This document shows, one piece after another, positions 23,021-31,579 of a DNA stretch of 33,310 bases. The notes beneath the pieces were generated by a model. It searched no databases, was not told the origin of the DNA, and worked only from the letters and a program-made list of their open reading frames with translations. How positions within the stretch are numbered: position 1 is the first letter of the stretch; the number at the start of each line of letters is the position of its first letter. A program made the position numbers and the translations under genes. This DNA comes from Gluconacetobacter entanii. GTDB taxonomy: Bacteria > Pseudomonadota > Alphaproteobacteria > Acetobacterales > Acetobacteraceae. The stretch covers positions 1-33,310 of the forward strand of contig NZ_NKUF01000030.1 of the NCBI RefSeq assembly GCF_003206495.1, in the 5' to 3' direction.

Positions 23021-23709
23021 GACCCCTTCAGAAGCGCCACGACTTTCCTTGCGGTCGCTCTGGCGGAAAAGGGGTTCTGTCCCGTCACCAGTTTCCCATC
23101 CTTCACGACATGGGACATGAACGGAAGCGGCGCTTTTTCATAGATCGCGCCCCGTGCCTTCATCTGTGCTTCCGCATTGTAGGGGATTTCGCGCGCGACA
23201 CCTGCCAGCCTTTCCTCGGTCCATGAAAATCCGGTGATTTTCCGACCACGGACCAGAAACGAACCATCGGCAAGCCGGGTGTTCAGCAGTCCGCAATATC
23301 CATGACAGACAGCGGAGACCACGCCGCCTTTTTCCCATAGCGCGCGGGTGATGGACTGAAGACCCTTATTGTCTGGAAAATCCCACATCACGCCATGACC
23401 GCCGGTGAAGTAGATCGCATCATAATCGCCCGGATTGATGTCTGCGGGGGAGGGCGTTGAAGAGAGCAGGGCCATTTTTGCCGGATCGGCCAGCCAGGCT
23501 TTGGCGGAGGCATCGCGCATCGGCCATTTCAATGAGCGCGGATCAAGCGGAACCCTGCCGCCTTTTGGGCTGACAATGCGTTGTTCATGACCGCTGGCGG
23601 CAAATACGTCCCAAGCATGGGTCAGTTCCGACAGCCATAATCCGGTCGGATGCGCGGAATTGCCGAAATGAGCGGTGTTGGTGACAACGTGAAGGATATG
23701 ACGGTTCAT
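23017..23709 (-). CDS. DJ-1/PfpI superfamily protein (glyoxalase III/Hsp31-like)
   Basis: A 230-residue protein beginning MNRHILHVVTNTAHFGN, with a preceding GGGAGGGG that decides the start at 23709 over an ATG at 23748. The nucleophile elbow is VSAVCHGYCGLL with Cys135 and His136, and Glu28 (WLSELTHAW) and the FTGGHGVMWDFPDN block match the type 1 amidotransferase-like class of Hsp31/glyoxalase III proteins. These detoxify methylglyoxal or act on protein adducts. It is convergent with merR (ends overlap by four bases) and has its own MerR-type promoter. Confidence 0.9.
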   Translation of the reverse strand: MNRHILHVVTNTAHFGNSAHPTGLWLSELTHAWDVFAASGHEQRIVSPKGGRVPLDPRSLKWPMRDASAKAWLADPAKMALLSSTPSPADINPGDYDAIYFTGGHGVMWDFPDNKGLQSITRALWEKGGVVSAVCHGYCGLLNTRLADGSFLVRGRKITGFSWTEERLAGVAREIPYNAEAQMKARGAIYEKAPLPFMSHVVKDGKLVTGQNPFSARATARKVVALLKGS

Positions 23710-23748
23710 GGCTGGCCCCTCCCATGCGGCAATGTCTCCGACCATCAT

Positions 23749-23779
23749 CCTGTAACGTTCAAGCCCGGTTGAAGGTCAA
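23749..23779 (-). promoter_or_regulatory. MerR-type promoter/operator 2 (DJ-1 gene)
   Basis: On the minus strand TTGACC (23779-23774) and TACAGG (23754-23749) are separated by 19 bp; the spacer dyad is TTCAAC-CGGG-CTTGAA. Compared with operator 1 the sequence is the same at most fixed positions (AACGTT.AAG, TT.AAGGTCAA on the plus strand). Confidence 0.7.
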
Positions 23780-23787
23780 TCTGTGGT

Positions 23788-23818
23788 TTGACATTAAATC
23801 TGACTTCAAGGTTAACGG
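23788..23818 (+). promoter_or_regulatory. MerR-type promoter/operator 3 (reductase gene)
   Basis: On the plus strand TTGACA (23788-23793) and TAACGG (23813-23818) are separated by 19 bp, with TTAAA...CTTCAA in the spacer. It is back to back with operator 2, only eight bases apart, so one regulator could control both genes. Confidence 0.6.
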
Positions 23819-23859
23819 TGTATGGGCAAACCTACCTGACATTATGGAGGCAGCCTCAC

Positions 23860-24780
23860 ATGCAGACAATTCTGGGCGCAAATGGTCAGATCGCCACGGA
23901 ACTGGCGCGGACATTGCATCTGCATCATGCGGGGGAGTTGCGGCTTGTGAGCCGTAATCCCCGCAAGGTCAACGAAGACGACACGCTTATGGCGGCGAAC
24001 CTGCTGGATGCAGGTCAGACAACAGACGCGGTGAAAGGCAGCCGGATCGTCTATTTCACAGCCGGCCTTCCCCCTGACAGCAAACTCTGGGAAGAGCAGT
24101 TTCCGGTCATGCTGAAAAATGCCCTGCAGGCGTGTCGGGCAGCGGGGGCCAGCTTTGCCTATTTCGACAATACCTACATGTATCCGCAGAACAGCCAGAT
24201 CCAGACGGAGGAAACGCGCTTTGCCGCGGTTGGCCGGAAAGGACGGGTGCGCGCGGCAATGGCGTCCATGGTGCTGGAAGAAATGGCACGCGGCGACATT
24301 CCCGTGCTCATCGCCCGCGCACCGGAATTCTACGGCCCGGGGAAAACGCAGAGCTTCACCAATGCGCTGATCATTGACAGGCTGAAAGCAGGGAGAAGGC
24401 CCTTGGTCCCGGTCCGTGACGACACCCACCGGACCCTCATCTGGACGCCGGATGCGAGCCGTGCGCTGGCAAAGCTGGGCAATACACCGGAAGCTTTCGG
24501 ACAGACCTGGCATCTGCCGTGCTGTGATGATCGGCCGACCTATAAGACATTTGTCACCATGGCGAGCAGGATTTTCGGACGAGCGCCTTCTTATTCGGTC
24601 ATTGGAAAATGGCCATTGATCATTGCAGGAATTTTTTCAAAAAAGGTGCGGGAGATCAGGGAATTGCTGCCCCGTTACGAGCAGGACAATCTCTTTGACT
24701 CAACCAAATTCAAACGTCATTTCCCCGAATTTTCCGTGACGACATATGAAGAAGGTCTTGAACTGATCAGGAAGGAATAA
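23860..24780 (+). CDS. NAD(P)-binding reductase/epimerase (atypical SDR)
   Basis: A 306-residue Rossmann protein starting MQTILGANGQIATELAR, where GANGQIA is the dinucleotide-binding glycine motif. Later blocks (VYFTAGLPP, FAYFDNTYMYP, VLIARAPEFYGPG, RTLIWTPDASRAL, TWHLPCCDDRPTY) belong to the NAD-dependent epimerase group, with FDNTYMYP in the position of the catalytic Tyr region. The start at 23860 has GGAGG nine bases upstream; the open frame from 23788 overlaps the promoter. It is probably induced by the MerR protein together with the hydrolase and DJ-1 genes, hinting at a response to reactive carbonyls. Confidence 0.87.
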   Translation: MQTILGANGQIATELARTLHLHHAGELRLVSRNPRKVNEDDTLMAANLLDAGQTTDAVKGSRIVYFTAGLPPDSKLWEEQFPVMLKNALQACRAAGASFAYFDNTYMYPQNSQIQTEETRFAAVGRKGRVRAAMASMVLEEMARGDIPVLIARAPEFYGPGKTQSFTNALIIDRLKAGRRPLVPVRDDTHRTLIWTPDASRALAKLGNTPEAFGQTWHLPCCDDRPTYKTFVTMASRIFGRAPSYSVIGKWPLIIAGIFSKKVREIRELLPRYEQDNLFDSTKFKRHFPEFSVTTYEEGLELIRKE

Positions 24781-24825
24781 AGCAGCGAGAGGTGCTGCAG
24801 GCAAACGCGCTTTTCGGAGGGAAGA

Positions 24826-25180
24826 ATGGAAAACGACGCTCTGGGCACCTTCGACGTGACACTCTCGCCGGTCAGCGATGGTGATGGCCCGATTGACACG
24901 ATGGCGATCAACAAAACATTTTACGGCAACCTGCAAGGCAGCAGTGTAGGGACGATGCTGGTATTCCGTAGTGAGATCACGGGTTCGGCCGGCTATGTCG
25001 CAATGGAACGTGTAACTGCCCGCCTTCCTGACAGCAGGTGGTGCCAAAACACTGACGGTCGTTGTCGTGCCGGACTTCGCTACAGAGGATTTATCAGGGC
25101 TGACGGGGGCAATGGACATAATCGTATCGCCTGGGCGACATGAGTATCAGTTCCACTACAAACTTCCGGATGAGGTGAGG
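24826..25180 (+). pseudogene. DUF3224-family protein with internal deletion and frameshift
   Basis: Starting at ATG 24826 (GGAGGGAAGA upstream) the frame reads GTFDVTLSPVSDGDGPIDTM, MAINKTFYGNLQGSSVGTML and GSAGYVAMERVTARL, typical of DUF3224. About twenty family residues are then missing, and the rest continues in another frame: TAGGAKTLTVVVVPDFATED, LSGLTGAMDIIVSPGRHEYQ, FHYKLPDE. The C-terminal end runs into the convergent DUF1697 gene. The barrel fold cannot be completed. DUF3224 function is unknown. Confidence 0.75.
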
Positions 25181-25686
25181 GCGGCAGCCATTTCGGAGAG
25201 TTTGGCGACCGTGTTCATGTTCCGCGCTGTTCCCTGTTTTTCGCAGGGTATGCGGAGCCTTGTTGCCGCCATTCCGTCCGGATAGAACACGAACAGTTCA
25301 CGTTTCCCGGATCGTACCTGTTCGTTCCTGATCCCGGTCGCGCCCTCAAGCGGGTCAGTCGGAACCGTGCCATCCACAAACAGCGTCATGACACGATGGG
25401 CGGGCATGTCCGGAAATGGATTGCGCGCGAGGGTTTCGGCAAGTTCGCTTGCGGTGCGGACAATCACGCCAACTCTCTTGCCGGTATGGACCTGTAGCTG
25501 ATCCATAAGCGCCGTCCGGACCTCGTCTTCGGACCTGTCGCTTTCGAAAACGACGTTCCCGCTGGCAATGTAGGTCTTCACTTTCCGCAGGCCTGCTGCC
25601 TTGCAGATCTGTGCCAGTGTTGTCATCGGCAATCTACCGGTGCCCCCGACATTGACTGCACGAAGCAGCGCTACATATGCGGTCAA
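25156..25686 (-). CDS. DUF1697-family protein
   Basis: A 176-residue protein with the family opening MTAYVALLRAVNVGGTGRLP, then MTTLAQICKAAGLRKVKTYI and ASGNVVFES, and the end block RNMNTVAKLSEMA. The family is widespread, cytoplasmic and of unknown function; the N-terminal half resembles a ferredoxin-like nucleic-acid or nucleotide-binding fold. It is complete and convergent with the broken DUF3224 gene, overlapping its remnants by about 25 bases. Confidence 0.93.
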   Translation of the reverse strand: MTAYVALLRAVNVGGTGRLPMTTLAQICKAAGLRKVKTYIASGNVVFESDRSEDEVRTALMDQLQVHTGKRVGVIVRTASELAETLARNPFPDMPAHRVMTLFVDGTVPTDPLEGATGIRNEQVRSGKRELFVFYPDGMAATRLRIPCEKQGTARNMNTVAKLSEMAAALTSSGSL

Positions 25687-25802
25687 CTTACGCTCCCATC
25701 CGGCAATGCCTCGGTTCCGGTCAGCTTACCACCACGATGCTCCCGTTGTCCGCAGTTCAGTCGTTCTGTTGCGGCCGACCCGGACAGGTCGAAGACATCC
25801 AT

Positions 25803-25915
25803 CATGAGATCAAAAATATGTTCATCACTCCCAAAGACTGAGGGCGTATTGCAACCCGTGACGAGCGTTGCAGTTAACACATCTGCGTTCACAACCCTTA
25901 TCGCAGCAATGTTTG
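25803..25915 (+). pseudogene. Scar of an IS5-family transposase
   Basis: The plus strand reads HEIKNMFITPKD, stop, GRIATRDERCS and, in another frame, a short IAAMF-like tail. This corresponds to the IExMFxRLKDWRRIATRYDRC...IAAxVIF end of IS5-type transposases, with several stops. The element is otherwise gone. The rest of the 330-base gap between the DUF1697 gene and the PhyH-like gene holds nothing else recognisable. Confidence 0.45.
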
Positions 25916-26016
25916 ACCCTCTCCCGAAGCATGCGTGCCGAGTTTTCAAAGATGTTGATGATGGATCTGATCAAACCGGAAATATCAGGTACATATAACA
26001 TTTACAGGTATGCGTG

Positions 26017-27087
26017 ATGTCTGTTCTTCATGAATGGTACATGATCGCCCGCCTTACGGTCTGGCGTCTGTTCATGGGGCCGATCTGGGGAATCCAGCTT
26101 CTGACCGGATACAAGTCATTCAGGGACAATCCGATCATTGGCAATCCCTTTCTCAATGCCTGCGGGTTACATGTCGTTCGGCAGAAACTGGCGCATCATG
26201 CCGCCAACCGGCGACGTCGCGGCATGGCGCACCTGATTCCTCCAGAACGGATAGAGGAGTTTGAACGTAACGGATTCATCGTGGTGCATGACGTGCTCCC
26301 ACATCAGGAATTCGACAGGCTGATTCAGGAAGTGCGCGCCTTTCGGACTGAGGCGCGTGAAACGGTGCAGGGCGATACAATAACCCGCCGCATTGCACTG
26401 GATCCGGACGCCCTGAAGAACATGCCAGCCGTACGTCGGTTTCTGGGCATGCGGGCATGGCACGATCTCATCCGCTATGTAGGCAGTCATGATGTCGAGC
26501 CGATATATTACATCCAGACCATACTGTCGAAAGTGGTAAAGGGAGCGCCAGATCCACAGACTGATCTCCATGCGGATACGTTCCATCCAACGGTCAAGGC
26601 ATGGTTCACGCTGACAGATGTAAAGGCCGATGGCGGGCCGCTGGTTTATGTGCCTGGCTCCCACCGCATCACCCCTGGTCGCATGGCGTGGGAAAAGACC
26701 ATGAGCATGGGCGCGGCCCAGGCCCAGAACCGCCTGACCGGACGCGGTTCGCCGCGCGTCACGCGTGAAGAACTTGCCGGCATGGGGTATGGCCCGCCTG
26801 TAACGCTCGATGTGCCGGTCAATAGCCTGATTGTAGCTGATACCGGGGGCTTTCATGCCCGTGGCCATAGCGCGGAGGCCGGCATCCGGGCCGAGATCTG
26901 GGCCTATGGGCGACACAATCCGTTTTTTTCCCTGCCCGTCAATATCTGGCGCATTGCCACGTTGGGGCAGCGCCGGGTGCGCTGGGGTTGGGCCATTGGT
27001 GACAGGCTGGCCGCACTGGGGCTGAAAAGACAGGTCTGGCATCCCTGCGTCAACAGGTCCGCTTTTGATCCTCACATCCCAGGGTAG
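26017..27087 (+). CDS. Phytanoyl-CoA dioxygenase (PhyH) family protein
   Basis: A 356-residue Fe(II)/2-oxoglutarate-dependent oxygenase of the PhyH family. The iron ligands are visible as His185-x-Asp187 (LHADTF) and His280 (GGFHARG), and Arg291 (IRAEIW) is placed to hold 2-oxoglutarate. The core also shows KAWFTLTDVKADGGPLVYVP and SHRITPG. The N-terminal 70 residues contain a hydrophobic, possibly membrane-associated stretch (MIARLTVWRLFMGPIWG). ATG 26017 is used; GTG 26014 just before it is possible. It has no operon partner. Hydroxylation of a lipid or small molecule is likely, but the substrate is unknown. Confidence 0.88.
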   Translation: MSVLHEWYMIARLTVWRLFMGPIWGIQLLTGYKSFRDNPIIGNPFLNACGLHVVRQKLAHHAANRRRRGMAHLIPPERIEEFERNGFIVVHDVLPHQEFDRLIQEVRAFRTEARETVQGDTITRRIALDPDALKNMPAVRRFLGMRAWHDLIRYVGSHDVEPIYYIQTILSKVVKGAPDPQTDLHADTFHPTVKAWFTLTDVKADGGPLVYVPGSHRITPGRMAWEKTMSMGAAQAQNRLTGRGSPRVTREELAGMGYGPPVTLDVPVNSLIVADTGGFHARGHSAEAGIRAEIWAYGRHNPFFSLPVNIWRIATLGQRRVRWGWAIGDRLAALGLKRQVWHPCVNRSAFDPHIPG

Positions 27088-27781
27088 AACAGGGAAACCG
27101 TCGGCATTTATGGGAAACACGTATCGAAGTGCATGGAGACAGGATGCTGGGCTTTGTGGAGGATGAAGGCGACCTTGAGGATAAGTGGCGTTGAGTTCAT
27201 TGATGGTGCCGCTCAGCAGCAGTCATCTCGGCTTGGTGCGCTTCTGCTCGCCTTTATCAGGGAGATTGGTGGGGCCGATTGTACCGACCGTTAAGCCGGG
27301 GTAAGCCCTGTCGCCATTCTTGGGACATTCCCGGGGGCGCTACCGGTAGATGGCCCGGGCCAGTCAGTGGCGGCGATTGGCGGAGGGGTTCGGATGCCTG
27401 CGTCAACGATCCTGAATGGTGCCTCGCTGCTTGAAAGCGTGAGCAGCGTCTGAATATCCGGTTCAGGATTATGTCAAGCGTCACATGACTATGGCAGTAT
27501 TGCCTGCCGCGACAGTGACAGTCCCCATGTAGCAGTCATAACTTTGAATGGGAGTCACCGTACCTTGCGGATGGAAAGCGCTTCATGTCGCAATCTGAGA
27601 AGAAACCTTGCCGCAAAAGGTCATCAGGCATCGTTTCATCATGGACGGGTCGGGAAAAGGTTCTGGCAATATCAGGGGAATAAGGAACTGTGTCTGCATG
27701 AAAATTCATGAACCCCGGATATTGGAAATGATCCGCTGGCTCTGATATCCCGGTTAGGAGAGCAGAAAGGAGAAACCGGTC
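27088..27781. other. Intergenic region without a supported gene
   Basis: Six-frame reading gives no recognisable protein. A 54-codon frame at 27133-27294 (ending FIREIGGADCTDR) has no Shine-Dalgarno or family match. Near its right end CCCGGATAT (27716-27724) and ATATCCCGG (27747-27755) form an inverted pair about 30 bases before the ribosome site of the next gene, a possible operator. Confidence 0.4.
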
Positions 27782-28795
27782 ATGGTCAGGACAATAGTGG
27801 TGCAGCCTCCTGGTGGTTTTGAGAATGTCACCATCACGGAGCAGGCGGCAAGGGCTCCTGCTCAGGGTGAAATCAGGGTAAAGCTGCATGCCTCATCCCT
27901 CAATTATCATGATTATGCCGTTGTAAGTGGCATGTGGGGACCGACTGTTCCGCGTATTCCCATGGCGGACGGGGCAGGCGAAGTGATTGAGGTCGGCGCA
28001 GGCGTTACGGAGTTCGCCCCCGGCGACAGGGTGGTCAGCACCTTCTTTCCGACCTGGCTTGCTGGTGCGCCGCAGGTGATCGGGTTTGCGACGGTGCCGG
28101 GCGATGGGATTGATGGTTACGCGCGTGAGGAAGTCACGGCGCCCGCGACCTCATTTACGCATGCTCCGCAGGGCTGGACCTATGCCGAAGCCGCGACACT
28201 GACTACGGCCGGCCTGACCGCATGGCGATCGTTGTTTGTTGATGATCGGATCCGGCCCGGTACTACCGTACTGGTTCAGGGAACGGGGGGCGTATCGATA
28301 TTCGCGCTTCAGTTTGCCAAAATGGCCGGGGCGACAGTGATCGCAACCTCGTCGAGTGACGAAAAACTTGAGCGCCTGCGCGACCTTGGGGCAGATCATG
28401 TGATCAATTATCGCCATGATCCCGCATGGGGCAGGACGGCCTGGGAACTGACCGGTGGAAAAGGGGTCGATCATATCGTCGAAGTCGGCGGTCCCGGGAC
28501 GCTTGAGCAATCAATGGAAGCCATCAGGGTAGGGGGACATATTTCCACCATCGGCATCCTTAGCGGGGTTTCAGGTCAACTGGAAATCGTACCGATGTTA
28601 CTGAAGCAGTTCCGCCTTCAGGGTGTCCTGGTCGGGTGCCGGGCAGATCAGCAGGCAATGATAAAGGCGTTTGACAGTCATTCCATCCGGCCCATCATTG
28701 ACCGTACATTCCCTTTGGAAAATATTGTGGAAGCTTTCAAATATCAGGAAAGTAACCGGCATTTCGGCAATATATGCCTTGATTGCCAGAAATAG
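27782..28795 (+). CDS. Zinc-independent MDR oxidoreductase (quinone-oxidoreductase/alcohol-dehydrogenase-like)
   Basis: A 337-residue medium-chain dehydrogenase. The N-terminal domain reads GEIRVKLHASSLNYHDYAVV and GDRVVSTFFP; the catalytic-zinc Cys of true alcohol dehydrogenases is replaced (SSLNYHD), and the structural-zinc cysteines are absent. The cofactor domain has VLVQGTGGVSIFALQFAKMAGA (GxGGVxxxA) and ADHVINYRHDPAW. Members reduce quinones or enals with NADPH. AAGGAG lies nine bases before ATG. It ends near a GC-rich hairpin at 28853 ahead of the hydroxylase gene. Confidence 0.9.
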   Translation: MVRTIVVQPPGGFENVTITEQAARAPAQGEIRVKLHASSLNYHDYAVVSGMWGPTVPRIPMADGAGEVIEVGAGVTEFAPGDRVVSTFFPTWLAGAPQVIGFATVPGDGIDGYAREEVTAPATSFTHAPQGWTYAEAATLTTAGLTAWRSLFVDDRIRPGTTVLVQGTGGVSIFALQFAKMAGATVIATSSSDEKLERLRDLGADHVINYRHDPAWGRTAWELTGGKGVDHIVEVGGPGTLEQSMEAIRVGGHISTIGILSGVSGQLEIVPMLLKQFRLQGVLVGCRADQQAMIKAFDSHSIRPIIDRTFPLENIVEAFKYQESNRHFGNICLDCQK

Positions 28796-28837
28796 GTCAC
28801 GCTGTCCCTTATCCATGGGGGATTGATCCTGTTGACA

Positions 28838-29032
28838 GGGAACAGTCCGTCCGTTCCGGGGAAAGAAAGCGACAGTTTCCCCGCGGAACAGTCAAATTGC
28901 TGGCCCATCGCGCTGGGATGGTCCCATAAATACGGCATTGGAACTGTGCGACCCATGGCGTTCTGGCCGACAGGAACAGTTCGGACATGTCTGGCGTTAA
29001 CGGGGGACAACTGCCCGCATGACCGGACAGTT
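28838..29032. promoter_or_regulatory. Cluster of GGAAC(A/T)GT motifs
   Basis: GGAACAGT occurs at 28839, 28886 and 28973, GGAACTGT at 28940 and the related GGACAGTT at 29025, all inside the 257-base gap before the FAD hydroxylase gene. Repeated short sites in a promoter region suggest a regulator binding array, but no regulator gene is adjacent. Confidence 0.35.
28853..28889. terminator. Hairpin in the gap before the hydroxylase gene
   Basis: GTTCCGGGGAAA (28853-28864) and TTTCCCCGCGGAAC (28876-28889) form a stem of about 12 pairs with a small bulge. It could end the MDR transcript. There is no clear T-run, and the arms overlap the repeated GGAACAGT motif of this gap. Confidence 0.35.
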
Positions 29033-29052
29033 CTTTTCCTTCGGACGAAACC

Positions 29053-30528
29053 ATGTCGAAGCCCGTTCTCGTTACCGGTGCGGGGCCTGTCGGCCTGACC
29101 ATGGCTGCCGAACTGGTCCGTTATGGCATGCCCGTCAGGATTGTTGACAGCTTGCCGACACGCACCACCCAGTCCCGGGCCCTGGCCATCTGGTCCCGGA
29201 CGCTCGAACTGCTTGGGGCGGCAGGTTGTGCGGATGCTTTTGTGGCCGCCGGACTGCATGCAAAAGCCGTCAGTCTTCACGCCGGTAACAGGACACTCGC
29301 CCGGATCCCGTTCGGGGCGGTTGCCTCTTCCTTCAATTACCTGCTGATGCTGCCACAGTCGGAAACCGAACGGTTGCTGGAGGATCATCTCAGGACCCTG
29401 GGCGGCACAGTCGAACGCGGGACTGAACTGACGGATTTCGTTGACGGGGATGATGGCGTTTCATGCGCGCTCCGCCATGCCGACGGCAGGATCGAGATAC
29501 TGGAGGCGGCATGGCTGATCGGTTGTGATGGTGCACATTCCTTCGTGCGCAGCAGGCTTGGCCTGCCATTCGAGGGGGACACCCTGCCAACGGGGTTTGT
29601 CATTGCGGATGTACGCGTGACGGGTCTTGCCGTCCCGCCTGATGAACCGGCGATTTTCTGGCATCCCGATGGGGCTGTCATGTTCTTTCCGATATCGCGG
29701 GACCGTTACCGTATTATTGCCGACCTTGGGCCGGTTGCAGTGCATATGCCGGACCTTGGGGAAATGCAGGCGATTGTTGACCGGCGGGGACCGGGCGGGA
29801 TCCGCTTGTCAGATCCGGCGTGGCTGTCGGATTTTGGGATCAATGAACGCAAGGTCTATGATTACCGAAGGGGTCATGTGTTTCTGGCCGGCGATGCGGC
29901 CCATATCCATAGCCCCGCCGGCGGGCAGGGCATGAATATGGGGATGCAGGATGCCTTCAACCTCGCCTGGAAACTGGCGCTTGTGGCGGGGCAGGCCGCA
30001 AGGCCGTCCCTGCTGGACAGCTACAGCCACGAACGCAGCGGTGTGGCGCGGCAGATACTGGCGGATTCCGGCCGTATGACCGGCATTGTCCTGCTCAGGA
30101 CACATCTGGCGCAGAGGGTGCGCAACCTTGTCGTAAAACAGCTTTTCAGGAGTCCGATGATCCGTCATGCCATCGCCAGCAGGCTGTCCGGCATCCTGAT
30201 CGACTATCCTGACAGTCCGCTCAATGCGGGTTCATCACGTGGGCTGCGGGGTCCCGGACCGGGACAGCGGATGATTCTGGAACGATGTTTCAGGAATGAC
30301 GATACGCCCAGCTTTGTGCTTGCCGCCACGGCCAATGCGGAGGCGCGGGCCATGATTGCGCGCCATTCATCCCTGCTGATGCCCGAAATATGCCTGCCAC
30401 CGGATGAAAACGGTATCTGGCTGGTGCGGCCCGATGGTTACGTCGCCGTTGTTGCGAAACGTGGAAAACTGACGGAAATCGAGGCCGCCCTAAACGGCAT
30501 GGCAGCCGCAGCCTCATCGCCAGAGTAA
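29053..30528 (+). CDS. FAD-dependent aromatic hydroxylase (PheA/TfdB family)
   Basis: A 491-residue class A flavoprotein monooxygenase. FAD/NADPH motifs are GAGPVGLTMAAELVRYG (GxGxxG at 9-14), WLIGCDGAHSFVRSRLG (DG motif) and VFLAGDAAHIHSPAGGQGMN (GD motif, Asp281). Further MNMGMQDAFNLAWKLALV and LLDSYSHERSGVARQI follow, as in phenol or chlorophenol hydroxylase-like enzymes, with a thioredoxin-like tail (WLVRPDGYVAVVAKRG). Such enzymes hydroxylate aromatic substrates with NAD(P)H and O2. It lies downstream of an MDR reductase, but the 257-base gap with its own motif cluster argues for a separate promoter. Confidence 0.92.
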   Translation: MSKPVLVTGAGPVGLTMAAELVRYGMPVRIVDSLPTRTTQSRALAIWSRTLELLGAAGCADAFVAAGLHAKAVSLHAGNRTLARIPFGAVASSFNYLLMLPQSETERLLEDHLRTLGGTVERGTELTDFVDGDDGVSCALRHADGRIEILEAAWLIGCDGAHSFVRSRLGLPFEGDTLPTGFVIADVRVTGLAVPPDEPAIFWHPDGAVMFFPISRDRYRIIADLGPVAVHMPDLGEMQAIVDRRGPGGIRLSDPAWLSDFGINERKVYDYRRGHVFLAGDAAHIHSPAGGQGMNMGMQDAFNLAWKLALVAGQAARPSLLDSYSHERSGVARQILADSGRMTGIVLLRTHLAQRVRNLVVKQLFRSPMIRHAIASRLSGILIDYPDSPLNAGSSRGLRGPGPGQRMILERCFRNDDTPSFVLAATANAEARAMIARHSSLLMPEICLPPDENGIWLVRPDGYVAVVAKRGKLTEIEAALNGMAAAASSPE

Positions 30529-30549
30529 AGGCGTGGAACGGAAGTGCAT

Positions 30550-30572
30550 GCGGCCCGGCAGTACCGGGCCGC
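30550..30572. terminator. Bidirectional hairpin between convergent genes
   Basis: GCGGCCCGG (30550-30558) pairs perfectly with CCGGGCCGC (30564-30572) around five bases, 21 bases after the hydroxylase stop and just before the end of the convergent gene. A strong stem without T-run. Confidence 0.55.
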
Positions 30573-30580
30573 TGCGGACC

Positions 30581-31159
30581 TTACAGGGGCCTGCCGTTAT
30601 GGGTGTCCTCCCCCGGGAGTACTGCATGCGTATCCACGGCGGGGACAAGGTCGGGGATGCGTGTATCTTTACGCTCCGGTTTTCCCACCGATACGGGCTC
30701 AGCGAGGGCCGCACAGGCGTTCCCTCCCGTGCTGGAGGTATGAATGATCGGGGCAGACCGGCCGTTCGACGTCATCGTGACAGTCTGTGTGCAGGATGCC
30801 GCCGGACCGCCGATGCTGACAACCTCGAAACTCTGCCATGACGCATCCCGGTTCGGCGCATTGTGATCAACGCTCGGTATGGTGTGCATGGACTGGCCCA
30901 GATGCGCCATCAGTTCGCGGTGGGTCGCCTCCATGGCGGCCATGTCCCGCGCCATCATGCGGTCGAGGGCATCGAACATCGCAATGTCGGAGGTCTCTGC
31001 AACGCCGGAGACATCGGGGGCCGGAACCAGAATGCCAACCTGATGCCCCCGTGCGTCAACAACGCGCAGTGTATCCTGTGCCTGTGCTGGCATCGTAGCC
31101 GCACCGAGAGCAAGTGCGGCGACAGCGGCGCCAGACCGAACCATCTGAGAAAAATGCAT
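30581..31159 (-). CDS. Secreted protein of unknown function
   Basis: A 192-residue protein with a clear Sec signal peptide: MHFSQMVRSGAAVAALALGA, ending MPAQA before QDTLRVV. ATG 31159 has AGGA seven bases upstream; the open frame extends further but without the signal peptide. The mature part holds DARGHQVGILVPAP and a Met-rich helix (MFDALDRMMARDMAAMEATH), then SWQSFEVVSIGG with two Cys (ASCTQTV, GNACAAL) that could form a disulfide. The family is not recognised. The location should be periplasmic; a role in metal or envelope stress is possible but unsupported. Confidence 0.75.
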   Translation of the reverse strand: MHFSQMVRSGAAVAALALGAATMPAQAQDTLRVVDARGHQVGILVPAPDVSGVAETSDIAMFDALDRMMARDMAAMEATHRELMAHLGQSMHTIPSVDHNAPNRDASWQSFEVVSIGGPAASCTQTVTMTSNGRSAPIIHTSSTGGNACAALAEPVSVGKPERKDTRIPDLVPAVDTHAVLPGEDTHNGRPL

Positions 31160-31579
31160 CTTGGAATCCTCAGTGTCTGATAAGCAGTGTCGGACGACGA
31201 AGGAAATATGGTGCATCAAAAATGCATCGACAAGGGAGGGATGAACGCATGCCGGATCTGGCGGCCGTGCAGGTCCCCGCACCGGTCTGATACCCTCGTG
31301 CGGATCGAAAGAGGGTTTCGGGCACGCATCACGAAACCTCAGATGATGATCGGATATTTTATATAGGATATGAGAATGTCATATATTACCAGATGCAGCA
31401 ATCAAAATAGCAAATATAAAAGATAAGAAAATGGTATGGTTTTATATTTTATATTCATCTGTTCAGGAGAATATTTGATTTCCCTCATGGATGGTCACGT
31501 GAAGGAGAGCGACGGTCCTTCCTGACGGAAGCCGGTTCTGCCTGCCGCCTTCCGAGAGAAAGAGAGGATCTGGTTCATC
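31160..31579. other. Intergenic region with an AT-rich tract
   Basis: No gene is supported here. The stretch 31355-31475 is much richer in A+T than its surroundings and carries several TATA-like blocks, so it probably holds the promoter of the esterase gene. Confidence 0.4.

Noticed and set aside
26167-27120. 317-codon minus-strand frame
   Set aside because: Antisense of the PhyH-family gene, with no motifs of its own.
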